From positions 1 through 38,205 of the forward strand of contig CAJTLR010000032.1 in NCBI GenBank assembly GCA_910577185.1: a stretch of DNA of 38,205 nucleotides, given 5' to 3'. This document shows, in pieces, positions 22,820-31,793 of the stretch (position 1 is its first letter; each line of letters opens with the position of its first letter). The DNA is from an uncultured Acetatifactor sp. (lineage in GTDB: Bacteria > Bacillota > Clostridia > Lachnospirales > Lachnospiraceae). The notes under the pieces were generated by a model. That model was not told the DNA's origin. It saw only the letters and a list, made by a program, of their open reading frames with translations, and searched no databases. Both the position numbers and the translations under genes were made by a program.

Positions 22820-24502
22820 TTATCCGTTTTTCCCCGCCAGGTCTTCCCCGTCAAATACCTCCGAAATAGGCGCGCCTGCCGGCACCATGGGGAAGACTTT
22901 GTCATCCTCCGGAATCATACATTCGATCAGCACCGGCGCCTTCAGGGAAATCGCCTTCTCCAGGGCGGGAGCCATTTCCTCTTTCTCCGTGACGCGGATG
23001 GCGGCACAACCCAGGCCTTCCGCCACCTTGCAGAAATCCACCTTGTCATGGAGCACTGTCTGGGAATACCGCTTCCCGTAAAACAGGGTCTGCCACTGAC
23101 GCACCATTCCCAGCACATGGTTGTTGATGACCACCTGGATGATGGGAATCTGATAACGGCTTGCGGTGGCCAGCTCGTTCATGTTCATACGAAAGCACCC
23201 GTCGCCCGCAATGTTGATGCAGAGTTTGTCGGGCTGTCCCAGCTGTGCGCCGATGCAGGCGCCCAGGCCGTAGCCCATGGTTCCCAGACCCCCTGACGAA
23301 AGAAAGGTGCGGGGTCTGGTGTAGCGGTAATACTGGGCCGCCCACATCTGATGCTGTCCCACATCCGTGGTGATCAGCGCCTCTCCCCCGGTAACCTTGT
23401 CTATGGTTTCTATGACATAGGGGCAGGATAACCGGGAATCGTCATATTTCAGGGGATATTTCGTTTTCAGTTCCGCGATGGTTCCCATCCATTCCGGATG
23501 GTGCTGTCGGGTCAGCTTTCCGTTCAGCTTCTGCAGCACCAGTTTTAAATCTCCCACCAGACTCACGTCCGCCCGGATATTTTTGTTGATTTCCGCGGCA
23601 TCGATATCCACATGGATAATCTTCGCGCCCTCCGCAAATTTTCCGGGATTGCCGATCACTCTGTCGGAAAATCTGGCTCCCAGGGCAATCAGCATGTCGC
23701 ACTGGCTTACGCCCAGGTTGGATGCCTTGGTGCCGTGCATGCCGATCATGCCGGTATAGCGCTCACTCCTGCCGTCAAAACCGCCTTTTCCCAGAAGGGT
23801 GTCACACACCGGCGCATCGATCAGATCCGCAAATTCCGCCACTTCCCGGCAGGCATCCGAGACAATTGCCCCGCCCCCCAGGTAAATATATGGTTTTTTT
23901 GCCGCCATAATGCATTCTGCCGCATTTTGTATCTCTTCTTCCGTAAAACGGCACAGTCTTTCCGGTTCGGCAGCCGGCATGGGAGTGTATTCACAGACCG
24001 CCGCCGTCACATCCTTGGTGATATCCACCAGCACGGGACCCGGCCGCCCGGTCCTGGCTATGACAAAAGCCCTCCTGATGGTGTCTGCCAGCTCTTCCAC
24101 ATTTTTTACAATATAGCCATGCTTTGTGATGGGCATGGTCACGCCCGCAATGTCCACCTCCTGAAAACTGTCCTTTCCCAGCATGGGAAGGGTCACATTG
24201 GCCGTGATGGCCACTACAGGAATGGAATCCATGAAAGCGGTGGCGATGCCCGTCACCAGGTTGGTGGCACCCGGGCCGCTGGTGGCCATGCATACTCCCA
24301 CCTTTCCGGTAGCCCTGGCATAGCCGTCCGCCGCGTGGGCAGCCCCCTGCTCGTGGGATGTCAGGATGTGCCTGATCTCGTCTCTGTGACCGTAAAGCGC
24401 ATCATATATATTTAAAATGGTTCCGCCCGGATAGCCGAATACCGTGTCGACTCCCTGCTCCTTCAAACATTCCACAACAATCTCTGATCCGTTTAACAGC
24501 AT
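22820..24502 (-). CDS. ilvB: acetolactate synthase large subunit
   Basis: A 560-residue ThDP enzyme that condenses two pyruvates to acetolactate, or pyruvate plus 2-ketobutyrate, the first common step for valine, leucine and isoleucine. Features: V-F-G-Y-P-G-G near the start, catalytic Glu51 (S-H-E-Q-G-A-A-H), S-G-P-G-A-T-N-L, and the ThDP/Mg motif G-D-G-C-F-R-M-N with downstream V-V-I-N-N. Length fits biosynthetic AHAS. The small regulatory subunit ilvN is not adjacent, which is common in this lineage. It follows ilvD by 66 bp on the same strand. Confidence 0.95.
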   Translation of the reverse strand: MLLNGSEIVVECLKEQGVDTVFGYPGGTILNIYDALYGHRDEIRHILTSHEQGAAHAADGYARATGKVGVCMATSGPGATNLVTGIATAFMDSIPVVAITANVTLPMLGKDSFQEVDIAGVTMPITKHGYIVKNVEELADTIRRAFVIARTGRPGPVLVDITKDVTAAVCEYTPMPAAEPERLCRFTEEEIQNAAECIMAAKKPYIYLGGGAIVSDACREVAEFADLIDAPVCDTLLGKGGFDGRSERYTGMIGMHGTKASNLGVSQCDMLIALGARFSDRVIGNPGKFAEGAKIIHVDIDAAEINKNIRADVSLVGDLKLVLQKLNGKLTRQHHPEWMGTIAELKTKYPLKYDDSRLSCPYVIETIDKVTGGEALITTDVGQHQMWAAQYYRYTRPRTFLSSGGLGTMGYGLGACIGAQLGQPDKLCINIAGDGCFRMNMNELATASRYQIPIIQVVINNHVLGMVRQWQTLFYGKRYSQTVLHDKVDFCKVAEGLGCAAIRVTEKEEMAPALEKAISLKAPVLIECMIPEDDKVFPMVPAGAPISEVFDGEDLAGKNG

Positions 24503-24568
24503 ATTTGTTTTCCTTTCTTATTCCAGTACCGTACCTTTCTTGCAGAGATATTTACGGCCCCATCATTT

Positions 24569-26236
24569 TTAGTTGCGGATTTCCAGTACCGCACCGCGGT
24601 TGCCGCTGGTGACCAGTTCACGGTACCTGCTCAGGTATCCCGTGGTTATTTTCGGTTCCTTGGGTTGCCATTTTTCCCGTCTCTGGGCAAGTATACTGTC
24701 AGACACCAGGATATCCAGCCTGTTTTCGGGTATGTTGATGCTGATCAGGTCTCCTTCCTCCACCAGGGCGATGGGGCCGCCTACCGCCGCCTCCGGGGAA
24801 ACATGTCCGATGGAGGCGCCCCTGGATGCACCCGAAAAACGTCCGTCCGTGATCAGCGCCACGCTGGATCCCAGCCCCATGCCGGCTATGGCAGAGGTGG
24901 GATTGAGCATCTCACGCATGCCCGGGCCGCCCTTGGGGCCCTCGTACCGGATGACCACCACATCTCCCGCCACAATTTTTCCGCTCTTGATGGCATCGAT
25001 GGCATCCTCTTCACAGTCAAACACCCTGGCCGGTCCCTGATGCACCAGCATCTCAGGCACCACTGCGGAACGCTTCACCACGCCGCTGTCAGGTGCCAGA
25101 TTGCCCTTCAGTATGGCAATTCCGCCGGTCTCGGAATAAGGATTTTCCACCGGGCGGATGACTTCCGGATTCAGATTGCGGCAGTCGCGGATGTTTTCGC
25201 CGATTGCCGTGCCGTTCACGGTCATGCAGTCGAGATGGAGAAGTTTTTTCTTCGTCAGTTCGTTCATTACCGCATAGACACCGCCTGCCTCATTCAAATC
25301 TTCCATGTAAGTAGGGCCTGCCGGCGCCAGATGGCACAAATTGGGGGTCTTCGCGGATAATTCATTTGCAATGTCCAGATCCAGCTTCACGCCGGCCTCC
25401 CTGGCAATGGCCGGTATGTGCAGCATGGTATTGGTGGAACAGCCCAGCGCCATGTCCACTGTCAGGGCGTTCATAAAGGCATCCTGGGTCATAATGTCCC
25501 GGGGCCTGATGTCCTTTTCCACCAGTTCCATAATCTTCATGCCCGCGTGCTTTGCCAGACGGATGCGGTCAGAATAAACCGCCGGGATGGTGCCGTTGCC
25601 CTTTAATCCCATGCCGATGGCCTCCGTCAGACAGTTCATGGAATTGGCTGTATACATACCGGAGCAGGAGCCGCAGGTAGGGCATACCTTCTCCTCATAT
25701 TCGCAGAGTTCCTCCATGGTCATGGTGCCCGCAGCCACGCTTCCCACCGCCTCGAACATGGAAGAAAGGCTCTTCTTCTGCCCGCGGACACGGCCCGCAA
25801 GCATGGGACCCCCGGACACAAAGATGGTGGGGATGTTCACCCTGGCCGCAGCCATCAGCAGACCCGGCACATTTTTGTCACAGTTGGGAATACATACCAG
25901 ACCGTCGAAACCGTGCGCCAGCGCCATACATTCCGTGCTGTCCGCAATCAGGTCCCTGGTCACAAGGGAATACTTCATGCCCACATGTCCCATGGCAATA
26001 CCATCGCACACTGCGATGGCAGGGAACATAATGGGCGTGCCTCCCGCCATGGCAACCCCCAGCTTCACCGCTTCCGCAATCTTGTCAAGATTCATATGGC
26101 CCGGTACAATTTCATTATAGGAGCATACAATGCCGATAAGGGGACGCGCTCTCTCCTCCTCCGTAATACCAAGGGCATTAAAAAGACTTCTGTGGGGCGC
26201 CTGCGCGGTGCCCGCCTTTACTGCATCACTTCTCAT
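24569..26236 (-). CDS. ilvD: dihydroxy-acid dehydratase
   Basis: A 555-residue iron-sulfur dehydratase that converts 2,3-dihydroxy-isovalerate (or methylvalerate) to the 2-keto acid, the third step of valine and isoleucine synthesis. The three conserved cluster cysteines are C38 (I-V-C-S-Y-N-E), C119 (P-N-C-D-K-N-V-P-G) and C191 (G-S-C-S-G-M-Y-T-A-N), and D78 (C-D-G-I-A-M-G) is a Mg ligand. GGGGTAAAAC precedes the ATG at 26236. Neighbours leuB (162 bp upstream) and ilvB (downstream) support a branched-chain operon. Confidence 0.96.
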   Translation of the reverse strand: MRSDAVKAGTAQAPHRSLFNALGITEEERARPLIGIVCSYNEIVPGHMNLDKIAEAVKLGVAMAGGTPIMFPAIAVCDGIAMGHVGMKYSLVTRDLIADSTECMALAHGFDGLVCIPNCDKNVPGLLMAAARVNIPTIFVSGGPMLAGRVRGQKKSLSSMFEAVGSVAAGTMTMEELCEYEEKVCPTCGSCSGMYTANSMNCLTEAIGMGLKGNGTIPAVYSDRIRLAKHAGMKIMELVEKDIRPRDIMTQDAFMNALTVDMALGCSTNTMLHIPAIAREAGVKLDLDIANELSAKTPNLCHLAPAGPTYMEDLNEAGGVYAVMNELTKKKLLHLDCMTVNGTAIGENIRDCRNLNPEVIRPVENPYSETGGIAILKGNLAPDSGVVKRSAVVPEMLVHQGPARVFDCEEDAIDAIKSGKIVAGDVVVIRYEGPKGGPGMREMLNPTSAIAGMGLGSSVALITDGRFSGASRGASIGHVSPEAAVGGPIALVEEGDLISINIPENRLDILVSDSILAQRREKWQPKEPKITTGYLSRYRELVTSGNRGAVLEIRN

Positions 26237-26320
26237 GTTTTACCCCGTTTCTGCACAGCCTTTTATGCACGGCAGAGTCTGCGGATGCTGTGCGGACGCA
26301 AACTCCGGATTAAATATTTT

Positions 26321-26347
26321 CAGTCTTATACTTCCCCGCCCGTTTGG
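26321..26347. other. GC-rich hairpin between leuB and ilvD
   Basis: CCCGCCC and GGGCGGG pair perfectly around GTTT in the 162-bp gap between leuB and ilvD. Neither strand has a following U tract, so it is more likely an RNA-stability or processing hairpin than a terminator. Confidence 0.4.
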
Positions 26348-26398
26348 GCGGGCTCAATGGCCAAAATGAAAAATCCTCTTTCAGGCTGATATGATATC

Positions 26399-27490
26399 TC
26401 ATTCCGCCCGGACGCGCTCTGCCAGCAGGCTGCCCATTCTGCTGCAGCCCACCTTTGTACAGCCCTCCGAATAGATATCAGCCGTGCGGTACCCTTCTGC
26501 CAGCACCTGTTTTACCGCCCGTTCCACGGCCTCCGCCTCTTTGTCCAGGTCAAAACTGTAACGCAGCATCATGGCCGCGCTCAGGACCGTGGCTATGGGA
26601 TTGGCAATGTCCTGCCCCGCGATATCCGGCGCGGAGCCATGGCTGGGCTCATACAGACCGAATTTGCTGTCATTGAGGCTGGCGCTGGCAAGCATTCCGA
26701 TGGAACCCGTCACCATGCTGGCCTCGTCCGAAAGGATGTCGCCGAACATATTCTCTGTCAGGATCACGTCAAACTGGGCCGGATCCTTCACCAGCTGCAT
26801 GGCACAGTTGTCCACCAGCATATGTTCCAGCTTCACCTCCGGATAATTCCCGGCAACCTCTTCCACCACTTTCCTCCACAGTCTGGAGGAATCCAGCACA
26901 TTGGCCTTGTCCACGCTTGTAACCTTCTTCCGGCGCTTCATGGCAATGTCAAAGCCTTTTACGGCAATCCTGCGGATCTCGTTCTCGTCATAGGTCAGGG
27001 TGTCCACGGCTTTCATGACGCCGTTTTCCTGGAAGGTTTTCCGCTCGCCGAAATAAAGTCCTCCCGTAAGCTCCCGCATGATCATCATGTCAAAACCGGC
27101 CCTGCTGATCTCCTCCTTCAGGGGGCAGGCTCCCGCCAGTTCGTCATAAAGCACCGCGGGACGCAGGTTTGCAAACAGATTCAGGGCCTTGCGGATTGCC
27201 AGAAGCCCTGCCTCCGGACGCAGATTGGGAGGCAGTTTGTACCAGGGTGACGTGGTGGTGTCGCCGCCTATGGAACCCATCAGCACCGCGTCCGCCGCCT
27301 TTGCCCTGGCAACGGCATCCTCCGTCAGCGGCACCCCGTGCACGTCAATGGAAGCGCCTCCCATGAGAATATCCTCAAACATCATTTTGTGTCCGAAAAC
27401 TTCCGCCGTTTTCTCCAGCACCTTTTTCGCTTCCCGGACAATCTCCGGCCCGATGCCGTCACCGGGAATACATGTAATATGTAATTCCAT
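26399..27490 (-). CDS. leuB: 3-isopropylmalate dehydrogenase
   Basis: A 363-residue NAD-dependent beta-decarboxylating dehydrogenase that converts 3-isopropylmalate to 2-ketoisocaproate in leucine synthesis. Signatures are I-P-G-D-G-I-G-P-E-I at the N-terminus, the leucine-type substrate loop with L-L-A-I-R-K, V-D-N-C-A-M-Q-L, F-G-D-I-L-S-D-E, and E-P-S-H-G-S-A-P-D-I-A-G for NAD binding. I choose the ATG at 27490 (M-E-L-H-I-T-C) because GGAAGG then has 6-nt spacing; the ATG two codons earlier would abut it. leuA, leuC and leuD are not in the window. Confidence 0.95.
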   Translation of the reverse strand: MELHITCIPGDGIGPEIVREAKKVLEKTAEVFGHKMMFEDILMGGASIDVHGVPLTEDAVARAKAADAVLMGSIGGDTTTSPWYKLPPNLRPEAGLLAIRKALNLFANLRPAVLYDELAGACPLKEEISRAGFDMMIMRELTGGLYFGERKTFQENGVMKAVDTLTYDENEIRRIAVKGFDIAMKRRKKVTSVDKANVLDSSRLWRKVVEEVAGNYPEVKLEHMLVDNCAMQLVKDPAQFDVILTENMFGDILSDEASMVTGSIGMLASASLNDSKFGLYEPSHGSAPDIAGQDIANPIATVLSAAMMLRYSFDLDKEAEAVERAVKQVLAEGYRTADIYSEGCTKVGCSRMGSLLAERVRAE

Positions 27491-27600
27491 ATCCATCCTT
27501 CCTTTCTCGCGCGCAATATGCTTTCCCGCATTGTTTTATGTGTTTTTTCAGTTTACTCTTCCAGACTCAGGTTCCCAGACCCGAATTCCCATCAAAGACC

Positions 27601-27735
27601 CCGCTGCAGGCAACTGGGTATCAAACTTGCTGCGCTGCGCAGCAGAAAGCGTCCAAAGGACACTTTGGTATTTGACCCTGGCGGCAGTCGCCAAATGTCT
27701 GCAGGCAGCCACCTGGCTCGTTGCCCGCGGGAATA
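27601..27735 (+). repeat. dispersed structured repeat, copy 2 (intact)
   Basis: About 135 bp matching the split copy at 7961-8050 plus 8814-8851. Pairing features are CCAAAG/CTTTGG (or AAAG-c-GTCC/GGAC-a-CTTT), GCTGCGC/GCGCAGC, an outer stem GGGTatCAAA/TTTGACCC, and a terminal CCCGCGGG palindrome. Located between leuB and the flippase gene. Confidence 0.7.
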
Positions 27736-27919
27736 AATTTGGTATATTTAGCAGAAAGACTATTGACATTATAATAGAAAAGAAGAAAGGTGTAAAGTTT
27801 TTCGTTCTCTCAATTTTTTCATTTCTTCCCGGTGCGGAAAAATCCAAGAGAATATCATGGCATTTTGCGCCTGCTTTTCCCGGGTATCCGGGGCGCCGTT
27901 TTCTCTGTCATACGATACA

Positions 27920-27957
27920 GCCCGGCGCACACAGGCAAAGTCTGTATTGTGCCGGGC
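27920..27957. other. strong imperfect hairpin
   Basis: GCCCGGC(g)CACA..CAG pairs with CTG..TGTGCCGGGC around a short loop. It is between leuB and the end of the polysaccharide operon; neither side has a clear U tract. Confidence 0.45.
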
Positions 27958-28087
27958 ACCGCCCACAGAATTCTCCCCTGATTCTGTCAGCGGTGCTTTC
28001 CGGAAAAACGGAACGGATTTTTGAGACAATCCGGCACACCGGCCCATGCGTGCAGAGAACGTCCACAGCCGGAACCTGCCCCCTGCA

Positions 28088-29545
28088 TCAGGCGGACAGC
28101 ACTCTTTTTACGGTGTCCCGTATCCTTTTTCGCAGGAAAAACCCCGTCACACACATCAAGAGTATGATAAAATATCTCAGCAAATAATAGGGGTAAATAG
28201 CGGCCGAAACCAGGGCTGCCGCTGTCACTGCCAGGCTCATAAGGAGTATTTTCCTATGGTCAAACAAGCCCGGTATCCCCAGCCTGCCACAGCATTTTTT
28301 CATGTACAGATAATGTGTCATGGCATAAATCATATAGCAGGCCAGCGTAGTGTATCCGGCTGCCAGATATCCGTACAGCTGAATAAATATTGCATTCAGG
28401 ACGATATTCATCCCCGCGGAAACCATGGATGCAATTCCCATAAACTTTGTTTTCATGGAAAAATACTCCACGGGGGAAAATAAATTAAACAGCAGAATAA
28501 AGAACATGCTGCAGGCCACCGGCGGTATCATGTATATTCCTTCGTAATAATCCCGGGACGCCATAAACCGCATGATTTCCGGGGCGAATAAGATAAAGAC
28601 CAGCAGGGCCATCAGATAGACCAGCAGTATGGTATTCACGGTTTCCTTCACATGATCATATTTTTTTACCCTTAATCTCTGGAGCATCCATGGGTTGTAG
28701 GAGGCTCCCAGGGCCTGGTTCACAATATAAATCACGGAGGCGCTGTTATAGGCAACCGCGTAAATCCCTGCCTGGTTCAGGCCGCACATGTTCTGAATCA
28801 TGATCCGGTCCAGCTGGTTCAGTATCACCGACGAAAGAAAATGCGGAATCATCGGTATGTTGTATTTCAAAGCAAATTTCCAGTATTGCGGCTTTATCTT
28901 CCGATTTTTCCCAAGGCAGTCCGCCACGCAGAAAATCCCGGGAATCACTACCGCAGCGGCTCCCCCCAGAACCTTTCCAAATGCCCTGTCCTCCATGAAA
29001 AACACCAGAACCACAGACAGGGCCACGCTGCCGAAAGTGTTTATCAGCGTGACCGCGGCCATCTTCCGGTACCGGTATTCAAACCGCTGTCTCTGTGTCC
29101 ACATACACATGACCGTCCAAAAAAAGCAGTGGGTCAGCATGACAGCCACAAATTTCGTCTCCAGCCGGACATAAGGATATAGAAAGGGATATCCCAGCAG
29201 AAAAGCAAACGACATTATGGCAGCCCAGACAAATTCCAGCGCCAGGAGGGATGTCTGGAATTCGTCTTTGTTATCGTGATATTTCACCAGCCCCACATTC
29301 AGAACACTGTCCGCCAGGTTCATGGTAATAAAAATGATGATGATCTGTTCCCAGGAATGGTAGACACTCACAATTCCATAGTCTGCCGTGTCCAGAACCC
29401 TGGTAAATAAGGGCGTGGTAAAAAAAGCCAGCCCCTTTTGCAGCAAAGAACAAAAAAAGAACCAGCCCGAAACCTTCAGAGGTAAAGACATCTCTTTATA
29501 ATGTTGTGTCAGTTTATCTATCCTTATCCGCATCTTGGCACCCAT
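28088..29545 (-). CDS. Wzx-type oligosaccharide flippase
   Basis: A 485-residue polytopic protein with 12-14 hydrophobic segments, of the MATE/MOP-superfamily polysaccharide-transport type. The N-terminal G-W-F-F-F-C-S-L-L-Q-K-G-L-A-F-F and F-T-R-V-L-D-T-A-D-Y-G-I are typical of Wzx/RfbX proteins; the lysine/arginine-rich loops are cytoplasmic. Such proteins flip undecaprenyl-linked repeat units across the membrane for assembly by Wzy. It is the last gene of the operon. The start is uncertain: ATG at 29545, or at 29533 where GGG has 7-nt spacing. Confidence 0.88.
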   Translation of the reverse strand: MGAKMRIRIDKLTQHYKEMSLPLKVSGWFFFCSLLQKGLAFFTTPLFTRVLDTADYGIVSVYHSWEQIIIIFITMNLADSVLNVGLVKYHDNKDEFQTSLLALEFVWAAIMSFAFLLGYPFLYPYVRLETKFVAVMLTHCFFWTVMCMWTQRQRFEYRYRKMAAVTLINTFGSVALSVVLVFFMEDRAFGKVLGGAAAVVIPGIFCVADCLGKNRKIKPQYWKFALKYNIPMIPHFLSSVILNQLDRIMIQNMCGLNQAGIYAVAYNSASVIYIVNQALGASYNPWMLQRLRVKKYDHVKETVNTILLVYLMALLVFILFAPEIMRFMASRDYYEGIYMIPPVACSMFFILLFNLFSPVEYFSMKTKFMGIASMVSAGMNIVLNAIFIQLYGYLAAGYTTLACYMIYAMTHYLYMKKCCGRLGIPGLFDHRKILLMSLAVTAAALVSAAIYPYYLLRYFIILLMCVTGFFLRKRIRDTVKRVLSA

Positions 29546-29581
29546 TACCGCAAATTTACCTGCCGCCGGCCTTTGTGACCC

Positions 29582-30139
29582 TCAGGATTTCCTCCCCCGC
29601 AGCCGGCCCATTCCCCGTTCCAGCTTCTTCATACAGCGCCACGACACATCCCTGAATCTGCTGTACCAGGTATATACCGCAGGGATGCGTTCTTTTTCCA
29701 TTGCTTCAATGAAATCCCAGTCAAATGCCTTTTTGCATCTCTCGTCATGTTTTATCTGTTCCATGTCCGCAAGATCCTTGTCCCGTCTCTTATGCATTTT
29801 GTACAGATACTCCAGTTCCGGCCGGACCATTCCGCAGCCCTTGTATTCGTAAAACCATTTATTTTGAAATAATATTTCATCTTTTATTCCCATGCATAAA
29901 TAGCGGTTTCGAAACAGGTCCACATTCCCGCCCAGGTCTTCATGGTCAACAAAGATAAGCCGCAGCCTGATCCGCAGCGGAATTTTATGATACGCTTTTT
30001 TGCTGACGCAAAACTCAATATCATTGTTTTTCCGTCCTCCCTTCACCGTCACCGCACCGCTTCCCACGATTATGACTTCTCCCGGCTCCAGGCCATAATT
30101 CCGGATAACCTCTTTCATCTCATCAAAGTATTGAAGCAT
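29582..30139 (-). CDS. polymerase-beta-fold nucleotidyltransferase-like protein
   Basis: A 185-residue protein. Residues I-I-V-G-S-G-A-V-T (23-31), then N-N-D40-I-E42-F, then G-N-V-D74-L-F reproduce the hG[GS]...DhE...D pattern of the polymerase-beta nucleotidyltransferase fold, with all three metal-binding acids. The rest is helical, with basic C-terminal tail R-G-M-G-R-L-R-G-R-K. LicD phosphocholine transferases have the same fold, so attachment or activation of a phospho-decoration is possible, but no closer family is recognised. ATG at 30139 has GGAG 8 nt upstream and overlaps the preceding kinase gene by 25 nt; an alternative ATG at 30118 overlaps the kinase stop as ATGA. Confidence 0.5.
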   Translation of the reverse strand: MLQYFDEMKEVIRNYGLEPGEVIIVGSGAVTVKGGRKNNDIEFCVSKKAYHKIPLRIRLRLIFVDHEDLGGNVDLFRNRYLCMGIKDEILFQNKWFYEYKGCGMVRPELEYLYKMHKRRDKDLADMEQIKHDERCKKAFDWDFIEAMEKERIPAVYTWYSRFRDVSWRCMKKLERGMGRLRGRKS

Positions 30140-30729
30140 TCCATATTCTCCATTTTCTCCAGAATCATCCCCAATGTTTTTTCTTCGGAAATCCCGGAGG
30201 TATCTATGACAAACACATTTGCATCCTCACCGTAATACTTGTCCAGAAGCGCTTTGTTCTGCCGCAGACGTTCTGCAGCACCGCTTCCCCTGATATCCTC
30301 TTTACGGGCCAGGGAGGTTTCAATGCTGCATGTGAGATATATTTGCAGAGTCGGTTTGTACAGAAAAGAACTTAAAAAAAGCTGATACAGCAGTTTCACC
30401 GGTCTGTTTTTCCAGGTCAGGCCGCTTTTGTCAAACTGTAAAATCTGCTCATGCGCATAACGGTCAAAAATAACCAGGCGGGAATCCCCCCTGTGCTTAT
30501 ATACCCTGTGCCTCAGTTCACGGATCTGCGCATATATATATGCGATTTTATCCTTGTATGTATGGATTTCCCTCTGCAGGTATTTTTCTCCCACCTTTGT
30601 CTCCCACGATTTCATCCCCATATACTGTACAACAGATTTTTCATTTCCCAGAAGATCATGGAGCCTGCGGACGACTGTGCTTTTTCCGGTTCCGTCAACC
30701 CCTGTGATACAGACTGATAGTAATAGCAT
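30115..30729 (-). CDS. P-loop kinase, thymidylate-kinase-like
   Basis: A 204-residue P-loop protein with Walker A G10-V-D-G-T-G-K-S-T18 and a downstream F-D-R-Y-A-H-E-Q, the DR motif of TMP kinases and relatives. Arginine-rich lid sequence A-R-K-E-D-I-R-G is also present. The setting inside a glycan operon, and the presence of an APH-type kinase and a nucleotidyltransferase on either side, argue that it phosphorylates a small molecule or phospho-monoester rather than dTMP. GGAGGGG is placed before the ATG at 30729, which directly follows the stop codon of the APH-like gene. Confidence 0.7.
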   Translation of the reverse strand: MLLLSVCITGVDGTGKSTVVRRLHDLLGNEKSVVQYMGMKSWETKVGEKYLQREIHTYKDKIAYIYAQIRELRHRVYKHRGDSRLVIFDRYAHEQILQFDKSGLTWKNRPVKLLYQLFLSSFLYKPTLQIYLTCSIETSLARKEDIRGSGAAERLRQNKALLDKYYGEDANVFVIDTSGISEEKTLGMILEKMENMECFNTLMR

Positions 30730-31713
30730 TTAAATCCCCTCCAAATATCCCAGGACCCCATTATATTTCCGCAGTAAGAGGTCAAAATACTTTTTTCTTC
30801 TGCATTTCGGAAAGCGCCGGAAAGCGCTGCCTATGTCAAATCTGATCCTGGACAGCAGAAAAAGCAGAAAATAATCTTTATTCCGCTGCTCCTGGTAGCG
30901 CATTCCCACATTTTCAAATATCGCCTTGTACCTGTCCGCAAATTCCTGCTGCCGTGAGAAAAAATCCTCCGCCAGAATCAGGGAATGCCTGTCCGTCATT
31001 TCCACATAAATACAGTTAAACAGGTCAAACAAAAAGGACTCTGTCCGGGCATATTCAAAATCAATATAAAAATGCTCCTTCCCGCAAAAAAGTACATTCC
31101 CGAAATGCACATCGCCATGCTGCCGGATAAACGGTATGTCCACATCAAATCCTGTGTTTTTCTCAATCCGGCGGCACAGTCCGCTGATTTCGGATATCCC
31201 GTAATCCATGATTTCTTTCAGAATTTCCCTGCCGTTTTTCACATACTCTCTCTTTGCGCGCAGGGTCAGCCGCATCTGGTCGTCCAGAATTTCCAGATAC
31301 CCGGCCCGCACCTCATCCTCCGTCCACAAGTCCCGGTTCCGGTACGGAATGTATTTTTCAATGATGCCCTTTTCGTTTACCTCCAGCACCGTCACGTTAA
31401 GACATCCCCGGAAATGCCTGATATTGTCCCACACCAGTCTTTTCTTTTCCTCCGGAAGGCATGTGAGTATCCTGGATTTTTCCAGGTCAAAAACTTTATA
31501 TTCCCCGTTCAGCGTAAACAATATTGCCTGCCCGCGGAAGCAATACCCCCCCTGACTCTGCCGGATCCGAAAAGAAAAGCCATCCAGAAACCGGTTCATT
31601 TCCTGTCTCGGAAAATACGCGCAAAAGCCGCCACATGCTGTATGATATACAATATTTTTTTCCGACCACCATATTTTGTATTGGCCGGGTTTTAAAACAT
31701 GGTATTTTTTCAT
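30730..31713 (-). CDS. APH/choline-kinase-fold small-molecule kinase
   Basis: A 327-residue protein with the catalytic core of the aminoglycoside phosphotransferase/choline kinase family: H199-G-D-V-H-F-G-N206 is the catalytic loop (D201, N206), and Y-I-D218-F-E-Y-A is the metal-binding DFG-like motif. The N-terminal lobe is diverged and lacks an obvious G-loop, similar to LPS heptose kinases and LicA-type choline kinases. In a polysaccharide locus a sugar, polyol or choline is a likelier substrate than an antibiotic (inference). The start at 31713 (M-K-K-Y-H-V-L-K-P) is chosen because GAAGG lies 8 nt upstream; ATGs at 31749 and 31779 are possible and would add 12 or 22 residues. Confidence 0.6.
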   Translation of the reverse strand: MKKYHVLKPGQYKIWWSEKNIVYHTACGGFCAYFPRQEMNRFLDGFSFRIRQSQGGYCFRGQAILFTLNGEYKVFDLEKSRILTCLPEEKKRLVWDNIRHFRGCLNVTVLEVNEKGIIEKYIPYRNRDLWTEDEVRAGYLEILDDQMRLTLRAKREYVKNGREILKEIMDYGISEISGLCRRIEKNTGFDVDIPFIRQHGDVHFGNVLFCGKEHFYIDFEYARTESFLFDLFNCIYVEMTDRHSLILAEDFFSRQQEFADRYKAIFENVGMRYQEQRNKDYFLLFLLSRIRFDIGSAFRRFPKCRRKKYFDLLLRKYNGVLGYLEGI

Positions 31714-31793
31714 TGACACGGCCTTCAGGATAAACATCAGGCCGTGCATGTTTCTTTTTAATTTCGCTTTTCCGTCCATAATCGTAAAACCGT

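Larger units (their letters stand above)
27491..28087. other. 597-bp intergenic region with repeat copy 2 and hairpins
   Basis: Holds the leuB leader, the intact second copy of the dispersed repeat (27601-27735), AT-rich sequence with TTGACA and TATAAT too close together to form a promoter (27761-27773), and a strong hairpin at 27920-27957 (GCCCGGC..CACACAG with CTGTATTGTGCCGGGC). A plus-strand frame of about 55 codons starts at 27858 with only a weak AAGAGA ribosome site; I do not trust it. No T-box is seen ahead of leuB. Confidence 0.55.

Noticed and set aside
27491..27600. Leucine T-box or leader peptide for leuB
   Set aside because: No run of leucine codons and no T-box motif; only the dispersed repeat lies upstream.
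27761..27773. Promoter from TTGACA and TATAAT
   Set aside because: The two hexamers nearly touch, so the 16-18 nt spacer is missing, and no gene follows on the plus strand.
30730..31713. Aminoglycoside resistance gene
   Set aside because: The catalytic motifs are shared by choline, sugar and LPS kinases, the rest is diverged, and the gene lies inside a polysaccharide operon.
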